Shown here one piece after another: positions 26,703-35,549 of a stretch of 64,000 nucleotides of DNA. The position numbers and the translations under genes were made by a program. Within the stretch, counting starts at the first letter, position 1; each line of letters starts with the position of its first letter. This DNA comes from Streptomyces sp. V1I1. Its GTDB lineage: Bacteria; Actinomycetota; Actinomycetes; Streptomycetales; Streptomycetaceae. The DNA lies in contig NZ_JAUSZH010000001.1 of NCBI RefSeq assembly GCF_030817355.1, forward strand, positions 7,229,001-7,293,000, in the 5' to 3' direction. Under the pieces are notes generated by a model. It did no database searches. It saw only the letters and a list, made by a program, of their open reading frames with translations, and had not been told where the DNA came from.

Positions 26703-27785
26703 TCACACCAGTGCCGCTTCGCCCTCCAGCAGCCGCATGATCTCGCGGACCGCGGCCCGCCCGGCGCGGTTGGCGCCGATCGTCGATGCCGAAGGCCCGT
26801 ATCCGACAAGATGGATGCGTGCGTCCCGTACGGCACGAGTGCCATCGACCTGGATGCCGCCGCCCGGCTCGCGCAGCTTCAGTGGCGCGAGATGGTCGAT
26901 CGCCGCGCGGAAACCGGTCGCCCACAGGATCACATCCGCCTCCACCGTCCGCCCGTCGTCCCAGGCCACTCCAGTCGGCGTGATCCGGTCGAACATCGGC
27001 TGCCGGTCCAGGACCCCCGACTCGCGGGCGCGCCGCACGGCGTCGTTGAGCGGCAGCCCGGTCACCGAGACCACGCTCTGCGGCGGCAGCCCGCGGCGTA
27101 CGCGCTCCTCCACCATGGCCACCGCCGCCCGCCCGTAGTCCTCGTTGAACGGGCCCTCGCGGAAGACGGGCGGCCGCCGTGTCACCCAGGTGGTGTCCGC
27201 CGCCTCCTCCGCGATCTCCATCAGATGCTGGGTCCCCGAGGACCCGCCGCCGACCACCACCACGCGCTGCCCGGCGAACTCCTCCGGCCCGGGGTAGTTC
27301 ACTGTGTGCAACTGCCGTCCCCGGAACGTCTCCTGGCCGGGGTAGCGCGGCCAGAACGGGCGGTCCCAGGTGCCGGTCGCATTGATCAGCGCCCGCGTCG
27401 ACCAGGTCTCCTCCGAGGTCTCCACGAGCAGCCGCCCGCCCTCGCCCTCGTGTACCGCGGTGACGTCGACGGGCCGGTGGACGCGCAGCTCGAAGCGCTC
27501 CTCGTACGCCGAGAAGTACGCACCGATCACCTCGGAGGAGGGCCGCGCCTCGTCCGCGCCGGTCAGCTCCATGCCAGGCAGCGCGTGCATGCCGTGCACT
27601 TTGCCGTACGTCAGCGATGGCCAGCGGAACTGCCAGGCACCGCCCGCTCGCGGGGCGTGGTCGAGCACCACGAAGTCGCGGTCCGGAACCAGACCGGCGC
27701 GCCGCAGATGATAGGCGCCGGACAGGCCGGCCTGTCCGGCGCCGATGACGACCACGTCCACGTCCCGCGCCCCGAAGTTGTTCAC
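26703..27785 (-). CDS. Flavin-dependent monooxygenase / NAD(P)-binding oxidoreductase
   Basis: The protein has two Rossmann motifs, VVVIGAGQAGLSGAYHLRRAG near the N-terminus for FAD and RVVVVGGGSSGTQ near 175 for NADPH, as in single-component flavin monooxygenases. I use the GTG at 27785 (360 residues). A GTG at 27827, directly after the stop of the upstream aldehyde dehydrogenase, is also possible and gives 14 more residues. It is last in the lysine catabolic operon, but nothing in the sequence shows that it acts on a lysine product. Confidence 0.82.
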   Translation of the reverse strand: MNNFGARDVDVVVIGAGQAGLSGAYHLRRAGLVPDRDFVVLDHAPRAGGAWQFRWPSLTYGKVHGMHALPGMELTGADEARPSSEVIGAYFSAYEERFELRVHRPVDVTAVHEGEGGRLLVETSEETWSTRALINATGTWDRPFWPRYPGQETFRGRQLHTVNYPGPEEFAGQRVVVVGGGSSGTQHLMEIAEEAADTTWVTRRPPVFREGPFNEDYGRAAVAMVEERVRRGLPPQSVVSVTGLPLNDAVRRARESGVLDRQPMFDRITPTGVAWDDGRTVEADVILWATGFRAAIDHLAPLKLREPGGGIQVDGTRAVRDARIHLVGYGPSASTIGANRAGRAAVREIMRLLEGEAALV

Positions 27786-27827
27786 GCTTCTACCAACCGC
27801 GCCGGGGCCGTGGATCTTCCCACGCAC

Positions 27828-29363
27828 CTACAGGAAGTTGACTCCCTGCGCCAGGGGCAGGCTGTCCGAGTAGTTCACCGTGTTCGTCGCCCGGCGCATG
27901 TACGCCCGCCAGGCGTCCGAGCCCGACTCGCGCCCGCCGCCGGTCTCCTTCTCGCCGCCGAAGGCCCCGCCGATCTCTGCGCCCGAGGTGCCGATGTTCA
28001 CATTGGCGATGCCACAGTCCGAGCCGTCGGAGGCCAGGAAGCGCTCCGCCTCCCGCTGGTCCTGCGTGAAGATGCTGGACGACAGGCCCTGCGGGACGCC
28101 GTTGTGAAGCGCGACCGCCTCCTCCAGGGTCCGGTAGGTGAGCACATAGAGGATCGGGGCGAAGGTCTCCCGGCGTACGACGGCCGTCTGCGCGGGCATC
28201 CGTACGACCGCGGGCCGCACATACGCCGCGTCGGGCGCCTGCTCCGCCAGCTGCCGGTCGCCGCCGGTGAGGATCTTCCCGCCGTCGGCCTCGGCCGCCG
28301 TCAGCGCCTCGGCCATCGCGTGGTGCGCCGTACCGGAGATCAGCGGGCCCACCAGGGTGGTTTCCTCGAACGGGTCGCCGACCGGCAGCTGCCCGTACGC
28401 GTGGACGACCTTCTCCAGCAGCTGCTCGGCGACGTCCTCGTGGACGATCAGCCGGCGCAGGGTGGTGCAGCGCTGGCCCGCGGTGCCCGCCGCGGAGAAG
28501 ACGATCCCGCGCACCGCGAGGTCGAGGTCGGCGGACGGGGTGACGATCGCCGCGTTGTTGCCGCCCAGTTCGAGCAGACAGCGGCCGAAGCGGGCGGCCA
28601 CCCGAGGGGCGACCTCGCGCCCCATCCGGACCGATCCGGTCGCGCTCACCAGCGCGACGCGCGCGTCGTCGACCAGCCGCTCGCCCGTCTGACGGCCGCC
28701 CAGGAGGAGCCGGTGCACGCCCGCGGGCGCACCGGTGTCGGCGGCGGCGCGGGCGAGCAGGGCGTCGCAGGCCAGAGCGGTCAGCGGAGTCAGCTCCGAG
28801 GGCTTCCAGACGACGGTGTCACCGCAGACCAGGGCGATCGCGGTGTTCCACGACCAGACGGCGACCGGGAAGTTGAAGGCCGAGATCACTCCGACCACGC
28901 CGAGGGGGTGCCAGCTCTCCGAGAGCCGGTGGCCCGGCCGCTCGGACGCCATGGTCCGCCCGTAGAGCTGCCGGGAGAGACCGACCGCGAAGTCACAGAT
29001 GTCGATCATTTCCTGTACTTCGCCGAGCGCCTCGGAACGGATCTTGCCGGCCTCGATGGTGACCAGATCGGCGAGGTGCTCCTTGTGCTCGGTAAGCAGT
29101 TCGCCCAGCCGCTTCACCAGCGCCCCGCGCTGCGGCGCGGGTACCGTGCGCCACTGCCGGAAAGCCTCACCGGCCGCGCCGATCGCCGCGTCGGCCTGCT
29201 CGGGCGTGGTGGCGGGCAGCGTGAACAAAGTGGCGCCGGTAAGCGGCGTACGGGCGATGACGTCGCCGCCCGCGGGCAGCCCGGCGCCGCAGCGCAGCAG
29301 GCTCTCCCGGGCCCGGGCGCGCAGCGAGTCGTTGTCGGGAAGCGTGGTGCTGTTGCTGGTCAA
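27828..29363 (-). CDS. Piperideine-6-carboxylate / aminoadipate-semialdehyde dehydrogenase type aldehyde dehydrogenase
   Basis: The 511-residue enzyme is an ALDH7 (antiquitin)-type dehydrogenase, which oxidises 2-aminoadipate semialdehyde, in equilibrium with piperideine-6-carboxylate, to 2-aminoadipate. The catalytic cysteine is Cys299 in GTAGQRCTTLRRL, the general base Glu265 in LLELGGNN, and NAD-binding SAFNFPVAVW is present. The start is TTG at 29363, overlapping the TGA of the upstream gene, with AAGGA about 7 bases before. Its place beside a 2-oxoadipate dioxygenase/decarboxylase supports a lysine/aminoadipate role over other ALDH roles. Confidence 0.88.
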   Translation of the reverse strand: MTSNSTTLPDNDSLRARARESLLRCGAGLPAGGDVIARTPLTGATLFTLPATTPEQADAAIGAAGEAFRQWRTVPAPQRGALVKRLGELLTEHKEHLADLVTIEAGKIRSEALGEVQEMIDICDFAVGLSRQLYGRTMASERPGHRLSESWHPLGVVGVISAFNFPVAVWSWNTAIALVCGDTVVWKPSELTPLTALACDALLARAAADTGAPAGVHRLLLGGRQTGERLVDDARVALVSATGSVRMGREVAPRVAARFGRCLLELGGNNAAIVTPSADLDLAVRGIVFSAAGTAGQRCTTLRRLIVHEDVAEQLLEKVVHAYGQLPVGDPFEETTLVGPLISGTAHHAMAEALTAAEADGGKILTGGDRQLAEQAPDAAYVRPAVVRMPAQTAVVRRETFAPILYVLTYRTLEEAVALHNGVPQGLSSSIFTQDQREAERFLASDGSDCGIANVNIGTSGAEIGGAFGGEKETGGGRESGSDAWRAYMRRATNTVNYSDSLPLAQGVNFL

Positions 29364-30700
29364 GGCGTGTCCTTGGGGAGTCCGAGGGCCTGGCGGGCCT
29401 GCCGAAGTAAACTGTCCTGCTCAGCGGCGTAGAGGTCGAAGGGGTCGTGGACGGGGCGCTCCAGTACGCCGGAGAGCCACTGCTGGTCGTAGTGAGCGCC
29501 CAAGGCGGTGGAGTTCCTGGTGCCCTTGTCGGTGAGGTTCGACTGGAAGATCCCGGCGGCCGACCGGGGCAGGAAGTCCTCGTAGACGATGGGGTTGGCG
29601 CTCACCCAGTCGCCGTCGACGAGGCCCGCGAGATCCTGCGGCGGGGTGCGGCCGTCCCGGGGCCGGTCGCCTGTCGGCTCGTAGCGGAAGAACGCCTTTT
29701 CCTGGACGGCCAGTTGGCGTTCGGTGCGCGGGAAGCGGGTGGCCCAGACCTCGGCGGGCTCGCCGATCAGCTCGTCGTAGAGGGCTCGGCCCGCCCGGGT
29801 GAGCGCGATGCCGCGCGCCTCGACCTCGCCGAAGCGCACCCGCAGGGAACCTTCGCCGACGCTGCCGTCCGGCTCGCGGAAGCGGCGCGGCTCGGCCAGC
29901 GCGCGGAACGACGTCTGGCGCAGCAGCACATCTGGACCGTCCCAGTGCGGCGGCCCCTGGATCCGGTCGATCATCGTGATGCCGCGCTCGCCCATGCGCC
30001 GGTAGAGCTCGTCGATGTCGAGCACCCGCGGTGTGAGGTGGTTGATATGGGTGCTGCTGACGCCGCCGATGTCGGCGGCGACGGCGGAGACCCGTTCCAG
30101 CTCGGCGTACCAGGCACGGTCCACCGGCTCCGGGGACAGTTCGAAGGCGGCCACCGCCAGGGTGAGGAAGCGCTCCGCCTGCGGCTCGTCGAGGCCCTGT
30201 TCCCGCTCGGCGCGCGCTGCCAGGTCGATGAGCTCGGGCGGGAAGAGTTCACGCCGGCCCAGGAACGACTCGAGGCGGGCCTCCAGCCCGGCGTCGAAGA
30301 ACCGGCGGTCGGCGGTGGTGAGCATGGAGGTGAAGACCCGGAAGGGGTTGCGTTCCAGCTCCTCGGCGTCGATGGGCCGGAACGCGGTGGAGACGACCGG
30401 GACCGCGCTGGCCGCGGCTTCACGGAGGTCGTAGAAGCCCACCGGCTCCATGCCCAGCGCGGCGAAGATCTGGGCGGCCTGGCGCATCTCGCGCGCCGTG
30501 CCGACGCGGATGGCGCCGTGCCGCTCCGCCGTGACGCGCTCGATGCCGCCGAGCCGTCCCGCGTCCCCGTCCTTGCCGATCACCTCGTCGTTGACCTGCG
30601 CCGACACCTCCAGAAGAGTGGTGTACGCGGGGACCTCCGTGCCGTACATGTCGGAGAGCCGACGGGCGAACGCGGCCCGTAGCCGCCAGGTGGGGATCAC
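29360..30700 (-). CDS. 2-oxoadipate dioxygenase/decarboxylase (DUF1338, HglS/YdcJ family)
   Basis: The 446-residue protein matches the DUF1338 family, whose member HglS converts 2-oxoadipate to D-2-hydroxyglutarate in bacterial lysine breakdown using Fe(II). Probable metal ligands are His61 in TAERHGAIRVG, His218 (or His221) in SSTHINHLTPR, and a Glu in RFGEVEARG near 292. The GTG start at 30700 follows GGAGG. It overlaps the aldehyde dehydrogenase start, so the two are coupled. The enzyme that makes 2-oxoadipate from 2-aminoadipate is not in the window. Confidence 0.88.
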   Translation of the reverse strand: MIPTWRLRAAFARRLSDMYGTEVPAYTTLLEVSAQVNDEVIGKDGDAGRLGGIERVTAERHGAIRVGTAREMRQAAQIFAALGMEPVGFYDLREAAASAVPVVSTAFRPIDAEELERNPFRVFTSMLTTADRRFFDAGLEARLESFLGRRELFPPELIDLAARAEREQGLDEPQAERFLTLAVAAFELSPEPVDRAWYAELERVSAVAADIGGVSSTHINHLTPRVLDIDELYRRMGERGITMIDRIQGPPHWDGPDVLLRQTSFRALAEPRRFREPDGSVGEGSLRVRFGEVEARGIALTRAGRALYDELIGEPAEVWATRFPRTERQLAVQEKAFFRYEPTGDRPRDGRTPPQDLAGLVDGDWVSANPIVYEDFLPRSAAGIFQSNLTDKGTRNSTALGAHYDQQWLSGVLERPVHDPFDLYAAEQDSLLRQARQALGLPKDTP

Positions 30701-30733
30701 CGATTCCTCCTTCCGGTCCAGTGGGGACGGGGG

Positions 30734-31936
30734 TCAGATGATGTGGGCCTCGGGGCGGACGGCCGCGGCATGCCCCTCGAAGCGGGCCGCGGAGAGTGGT
30801 CCGACATCGATGAACGGCGTCCTGTCCAGATAGAGGTCGCGGACGATCTCGCCGACCGCGGGCGCCTGTAGAAACCCGTGCCCGGAGAAGCCGGTGGCAT
30901 ACAGGAAGCCGCTCACTTCCCCCGCCCGGCCGATCAGCGCATTGCGGTCGGGCGTCATCTCGTACAGCCCCGCCCAGCCGTTCTTCGCCTCCAGCCCCGC
31001 CAGCGTCGGCGCCCGCCGCAGCGCGCGCCTCGCGGAACGGCTCCAGCCACTCCCGGCTGAACTCCCGCCCGAAGCCCGGCTCCTGGCGCGGGTCGGAGAG
31101 GCCGAGGATCAGGCCGCCCGCACCGTCGTTATGGAAGTAGAGCGTCGAGGCGAAGTCGAGCGTGAAGGGGATCCGCGGCGGGGCGGGCGTCAGCGGACCG
31201 GTCAGGGCGATCTGCCGGCGCAGCGGGGTGACGGGGAGGTCCACCCCCGCCATCGCGCCGACGGCCGCCGACCAGGGGCCCGCGGCGCAGACCACCGCCC
31301 GGGTGCGCACCTTCCCCGATGTCGTCCGCACCGCCCGCACCTGTCCGCCGTCGACGTCGATTCCGGTGACGGTGGTGTGCGTACGGACCGTCACGCCGAG
31401 CCGCTGGGCCGCGCGCAGATAGCCGTTCACCGCCGCCTTCGGCAGTGCGTAGCCGTTTCGGCGGGGGAGTAGGCGGCCGCGACGATCGAGCGCGGTTCGA
31501 GGAAGGGGCAGAGTTCGTGCGCCGCGCGGGGCGTGATGATCCTGCTGGGGACGCGGAGTTCGTTCTGTACGCCTACGCCCTGCTGGAAGGTCGCCACCTC
31601 CGCCTCGCTGCCGAGGAGGAAGAGATAGCCGACGCTGTCTATCCCGATGTCGGCCCCCGGGCGGGTGGTGAACGCGCGCCAGGCCTCCAGGCTGCGCTGC
31701 CCCAGCCGGATGTTGAGCGGATCCGAGAACTGCGCGCGAATCCCGCCGATGGGCTTGCCCGACGAGCCGGACGCCGGCTCGTCGCGCTCCACCACCAGGA
31801 CATCCCTGACCCCGGCCTCGGCCAGGTGGAAGGCGACGCTCGCCCCGACGACGCCACCGCCGACGATGACGACGTCCGCGGTCGCGGGAAGGGGAGCGGA
31901 GGGAGCGGAATCCGAACGGAGAGCACTGTGAACCAT
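30734..31936 (-). pseudogene. FAD-dependent amine/imino-acid oxidoreductase (DAO family) split by two compensating frameshifts
   Basis: The N-terminal part (31936 down to about 31456) has the FAD motif DVVIVGGGVVGASVAFHLAEAG and DAO-family features. At a GAAAC run near 31456 one base appears to be missing; the original frame then stops at 31427, while homology continues in another frame (NGYLRAAQRLG onwards). Near 31021, in an alternating GC run, one base appears to be extra, and homology returns to the first frame (APTLAGLEAKNGWAGLYEMTPD, ending at 30734). The net shift is zero. Read as drawn, the gene makes only about 170 residues. As first gene of the lysine operon it could have oxidised pipecolate or a related amine. 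Sequencing errors are possible. Confidence 0.8.
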
Positions 31937-32051
31937 GAAAGAGCCGTCCCGTCTGCTCGATACATCCCGGTATGCATCCCGGTAGGGGGCGGTATGAGGC
32001 GGAGTCCGTGCGGTGAGAGCCATGGTGGACGCCGCCGACTCTTCGCGTCCA

Positions 32052-32081
32052 TTGACAGTTTCAGCAGTCGATCTTTTAGAT
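32052..32081 (+). promoter_or_regulatory. Promoter giving a probably leaderless LysR mRNA
   Basis: TTGACA (32052-32057) and TTAGAT (32076-32081) are near-consensus -35 and -10 boxes with an 18-base spacer. The -10 ends 7 bases before the ATG at 32089. Transcription would therefore start at or next to the start codon, and no Shine-Dalgarno sequence is present. Confidence 0.65.
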
Positions 32082-32088
32082 CCTCTCT

Positions 32089-32994
32089 ATGGAACTGGGC
32101 GGAGTACATCTGCGCGCGCTGGTCGAACTCGCCCGCTGCGGCACGATGACCGCTGCCGCGGCAGCCCTCGGCTACACCCCCGGCGCGATCTCCCAGCAGA
32201 TCGCCCAGCTGGAGCGGACCGCGGGCGCGCAACTGATACGGCGGGTCGGGCGCCGGGTCGAGCTCACGGACGCCGGGCACACCCTGGTCGTCCACGCCGG
32301 GCACATCCTGCGGGTCCAGGCCGAGGCGGCGGCCGCGATAGAGCGCACTCGCACGGAGATCGCGGCGCGGCTGCGGCTGGGAGTGTTCGGCACGGCGGCG
32401 GCCGCGTTCCTGCCGCCCGCCTTGCGCTGGCTCGGCGAGCATCACCCGGGCGTACGGGTGGTCAGCCAGGAGGTGGACGTCGACCAGGCGCATGCGGAGG
32501 TCTCCGCCGGGCGGGTCGACCTGGCCCTCGGACTGGACTACCCGGACGCCCCGCTCGCCCGGGACGAGGACTCTGAACTGGTACGGCTCCACTCCGAGCG
32601 GTTCTCCGTGGCTGTGCCGACGCCGGACGCGCCGCCGGCCGGGACGGCCTGGCGGCTGACCGAGCTGGCCGAGCGGGAGTGGATCCTGCCTGCTCCCGAG
32701 TCGTACTACGGACGTGCTGTGCGCACGGCCTGCCGCCGGGCCGGGTTCGAACCGCGCGTCGTCCACGAGGTCACCGACACCGCGACCTCACTGGCGATGG
32801 CCGGTGCGGGGCTCGGTCTGGCCCCGCTGACCGGGCTCATGCTGCGACTGCGCTCGGAGGGCATCGCCCCGGTCCCGCTCCACGACGTCGTCGAACGCCA
32901 TGTGGTGGTGGCCGTACGGGCCGCGTCCCGCGGGCGGCCGTCGGTGGAGGTCCTGATCGAGGCGCTGCGCCGCGCGGCGACGACGGGTCACTGA
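32089..32994 (+). CDS. LysR-family transcriptional regulator of the lysine catabolic operon
   Basis: The 301-residue protein has an N-terminal LysR helix-turn-helix (LVELARCGTMTAAAAALGYTPGAISQQIAQLE) and a periplasmic-binding-protein-like effector domain. It is divergent from the oxidoreductase-dioxygenase-dehydrogenase operon, the standard position for a LysR activator of that operon. The effector is unknown; a lysine-derived keto acid is reasonable. A palindrome with GGGGCGCCCC arms follows at 33005-33050. Confidence 0.88.
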   Translation: MELGGVHLRALVELARCGTMTAAAAALGYTPGAISQQIAQLERTAGAQLIRRVGRRVELTDAGHTLVVHAGHILRVQAEAAAAIERTRTEIAARLRLGVFGTAAAAFLPPALRWLGEHHPGVRVVSQEVDVDQAHAEVSAGRVDLALGLDYPDAPLARDEDSELVRLHSERFSVAVPTPDAPPAGTAWRLTELAEREWILPAPESYYGRAVRTACRRAGFEPRVVHEVTDTATSLAMAGAGLGLAPLTGLMLRLRSEGIAPVPLHDVVERHVVVAVRAASRGRPSVEVLIEALRRAATTGH

Positions 32995-33004
32995 AGGGCG
33001 ACGG

Positions 33005-33050
33005 GGGGGCGCCCCCTACCGCCCGCCCGCGATCAGCAGCGGGGCGCCCC
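33005..33050 (+). terminator. Hairpin downstream of LysR
   Basis: GGGGGCGCCCCC (33005-33016) and GGGGCGCCCC (33041-33050) can pair as a long GC stem around a 24-base loop, followed by GTTACTTTC. It starts about 10 bases after the LysR stop and lies just before the IS110 element. Confidence 0.55.
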
Positions 33051-33059
33051 GTTACTTTC

Positions 33060-34570
33060 TTCGTGGCCCTGAAACGGGGCTCCTGGCCTCCGGGCCCGGC
33101 ATGACTGTTGCCCCCTGTCGAAGCGATGACCTGGGGGGTGGTGTCACCGGGTCCGGGGCACCGTCTGACCGCTGATGAGAGGCCCGACCGTCACCCGGCC
33201 GAGCGCAACGCCCGGCCGTTGAAGGGTGGCAGGTCTGCGTAACGTGGATGCGCGCGCTCGGTGCCGGTGGGTGAGGCCGGGACGGAACGACCACCCTCGG
33301 GGGGTGCGGTGCTCGACACCGGTGAAATCGCGGTCTTCCTCGGCCTGGACGTCGGCAAGGGCGACCACCACGGCCACGGCCTGACAGCGGGCGGCAAGAC
33401 CGTCTACGACAAGCGGCTGCCCAACAGCGAGCCGAAACTGCGGGCCGTGTTCGACAAGCTCACGGCCAGGTTCGGCCGCGTGCTGGTCATCGTGGACCAG
33501 CCCGCATCGATCGGCGCCCTGCCGCTCGCGGTGGCCCGGGACGCCGGCTGCCACGTGGCCTACCTGCCAGGGCTGGCGATGCGGCGGATCGCCGATTTGT
33601 ATCCCGGTGAGGCAAAGACCGATGCCCGCGACGCGCACGTGATCGCGGACGCCGCCCGCACCATGCCTCACACCCTGCGGGCCCTGGAACTGGCCGACGA
33701 GACCGCGGCCCAGCTGACCGTCCTGACCGGCTTCGACCAGGACCTCGCCGCCGAGGCCACCCGCACCAGCAACCGGCTCCGCGGCCTGCTCACCCAGTTC
33801 CACCCGAGCCTGGAGCGAGTACTGGGGCCCCGCCTGGACCACCAGGCTGTGACGCACCTGCTGGAACGCTTCGGCTCGCCCGCCGCCCTGCGCAAGGCCG
33901 GACGCCGCAGGCTCGTGAACCTGATACGGCCCAAGGCCCCGCGCATGGCCGAACGCCTGGTCAACGACATCTTCGACGCGCTCGACGAACAGACCGTCGT
34001 CGTCCCGGGCACCACCACCCTGGACGTGGTGGTGCCCTCGCTGGCCCGCTCGCTCGCCGCCGTCCACGAACAACGACGCGCTCTGGAAGCCCAGATCAGC
34101 GAGCTGCTGGAGTCGCACCCTCTTTCCCAGGTCCTGACCTCGATGCCCGGAGTCGGTGTCAGGACCGCCGCCACCTTGCTGGTCACCATCGGCGACGGAT
34201 CGTCCTTCCCGACCGCCGCCCACTTGGCCTCCTACGCCGGCCTTGCCCCGGCCACGAAGTCCTCCGGATCGTCCATCCACGGCGAACACGCCCCCAGAAC
34301 AGGCAACCGACTCCTCAAACGCGCCATGTTCCTCTCCGCCTTCGCGGCCCTGCACGACCCCGCCTCCCGCAGCTACTACGACCGGCAGCGAGCCCGCGGC
34401 AAAACCCACACCCAAGCCCTCCTCCGGCTCGCCCGCCACCGCATCAGCGTCCTGTTCGCCATGCTCCGAGACGGAACCTTCTACGAGTCACGCACCCCGG
34501 AAGCGACCCCCGCATGACCCACGCAGGCTTGACGAAGGACATAGAGGCACCCCCCGGGGCCGATGCCGGG
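33060..34570 (+). mobile_element. IS110-family insertion sequence (ends approximate)
   Basis: The element consists of one DEDD transposase gene (33309-34517), a non-coding left end of roughly 200-250 bases and a short right end. The right end, TTGACGAAGGACATAGAGGC at about 34529-34548, resembles termini of Streptomyces IS110 elements. There are no obvious terminal inverted repeats or target duplication, as expected for this family. IS110 elements encode a bridge RNA in the non-coding end upstream of the transposase; here that would be within about 33080-33300. It interrupts the signal-peptide region of a substrate-binding-protein remnant. The exact boundaries could not be fixed. Confidence 0.75.
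33309..34517 (+). CDS. IS110-family transposase (DEDD recombinase)
   Basis: The 402-residue protein (GTG start at 33309) has a RuvC-like N-terminal domain with LGLDVGKGDHHG, VDQPASIG and the family signature KTDARDAHVIADAARTM. The C-terminal Tnp_20 domain contains MPGVGVRTAATLLVTIGDG, SYAGLAPATKSSGSS and GNRLLKRAMFLSAFAALHD. It looks intact. The enzyme would act with a bridge RNA that specifies donor and target sites. Confidence 0.92.
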   Translation: MLDTGEIAVFLGLDVGKGDHHGHGLTAGGKTVYDKRLPNSEPKLRAVFDKLTARFGRVLVIVDQPASIGALPLAVARDAGCHVAYLPGLAMRRIADLYPGEAKTDARDAHVIADAARTMPHTLRALELADETAAQLTVLTGFDQDLAAEATRTSNRLRGLLTQFHPSLERVLGPRLDHQAVTHLLERFGSPAALRKAGRRRLVNLIRPKAPRMAERLVNDIFDALDEQTVVVPGTTTLDVVVPSLARSLAAVHEQRRALEAQISELLESHPLSQVLTSMPGVGVRTAATLLVTIGDGSSFPTAAHLASYAGLAPATKSSGSSIHGEHAPRTGNRLLKRAMFLSAFAALHDPASRSYYDRQRARGKTHTQALLRLARHRISVLFAMLRDGTFYESRTPEATPA

Positions 34571-34581
34571 CGGCCGTTCGT

Positions 34582-34644
34582 CGCCGGGACGCCGAGCAGC
34601 GGGGAGAGGGAGAGCAGCAGAGCGGCGGGAAGGATGCGTTTCAT
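34582..34644 (-). pseudogene. Start of a substrate-binding protein gene truncated by the IS110 element
   Basis: An ATG at 34644 opens a signal peptide (MKRILPAALLLSLSPLLGVPA) that looks like a lipoprotein signal up to the position where a lipobox Cys would be expected. The next residue is Thr and the frame then runs into IS110 DNA. The rest of the gene is not seen on the other side of the element. In context it is the remains of a sulfonate/nitrate-type solute-binding protein. Confidence 0.6.
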
Positions 34645-34689
34645 CAGGGTTCGTGACTTTCTGGTGAGAGGAGGTGCAGGAGGCCGACG

Positions 34690-35131
34690 GCTGAGCGGCG
34701 GGCTCGTCGACGCCGAGTTCGGTGAGCAGCCGCGAGCGCAACGCGGCAAAGGCCGGATCGCCGACGGCACGCGGACGGTCCAGCGCGACCGGCGTCTCGT
34801 ACGCGATGACGCCGTCCCGCATCACCAGCGCCCGGTCCGCGAGCAGCAGCGCCTCGCCCACGTCATGGGTGACCAGCAGCACCGCGCAGCCGCGGCGCTG
34901 CCACAATTCGGCGACCAGCTGCTGCGCCTTCAGCCTGGTCAGCGCGTCGAGCGCCCCGAACGGCTCGTCCAGCAGCAGCAGATCCGGCTCGCGCACCAGC
35001 GCCCGCGCCAGCGACGCGCGCTGGGCCTCGCCGCCCGAGAGCGTCTTGGGTCAGGCCCCGGAGCGATGGCCGAGCCCGACCTCCTCCAACGCGCTCTGGG
35101 CCACGGCCCTTTCCGGCTTGCCGGGAAGCCC
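34690..35131 (-). pseudogene. Truncated ABC transporter ATPase (sulfonate/nitrate type, SsuB-like) with a nonsense codon
   Basis: The remnant keeps the C-terminal half of an importer ATPase: KTLSGGEAQRASLARALV, Walker B LLLLDEPFGALDAL and the H-loop LLVTHDVGEALLLADR. Walker A and everything before it are missing. An in-frame TGA at 35051-35053 stands just before PKTLSGGEAQ, where relatives commonly have Trp, so a TGG to TGA change is likely. At about 35131 the remnant is fused out of frame to the start of a permease gene. No functional ATPase can be made. Confidence 0.78.
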
Positions 35132-35406
35132 GAGCCGTCCGCGATGAGCTCGCCCGCCGCGCGGGCGATGGTGCCGGGCGAGGCGAGCGTGTCCCGGTGC
35201 AGGACTCCGGTCGCGCTGAACACCTGCCACAGGGTGAGGAGCAGCAGCGGGCCAACGGTGCGCCGCAGCCAGCGCGGTACGGAGCGACGGCGCGATCCGG
35301 GGCCCGAGGCGGGACTAACCGGCTCCAGTTCCAGTTCGGGGGATTCGGGGGATGTCGAGTTCTGGGAAAAGAGCGATATATCCGGCGGGGCGTGACCGAC
35401 GGTCAT
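35131..35406 (-). pseudogene. Truncated ABC transporter permease (SsuC-like N-terminus)
   Basis: The frame starts MTVGHAPPDISLF at 35406. It reaches the first membrane helix RRTVGPLLLLTLWQVFSATGVL and the family motif LASPGTIARAAGELIADG. Homology then ends abruptly at about 35131 and ATPase sequence follows in another frame. A single deletion removed most of the permease and the N-terminal half of the ATPase. Confidence 0.72.
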
Positions 35407-35549
35407 GGAGGCTCCACAGGCAGGGGGAGATGTGCCTCAGCCCCCGTACACGGCGCGACTACGCGGGCACGGGCTCGGCGAGGTGAGGCAGCAGAAACGA
35501 ATGAGCGCGCGGGGAGGGCGCTGCAAACGAGGAGGAAGCTGAAAAGGCG

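Noticed and set aside
30734..31936. Programmed frameshifting to join the oxidoreductase frames
   Set aside because: Two opposite shifts 435 bases apart, without a slippery heptamer plus pseudoknot, are better explained by mutations or sequencing errors.
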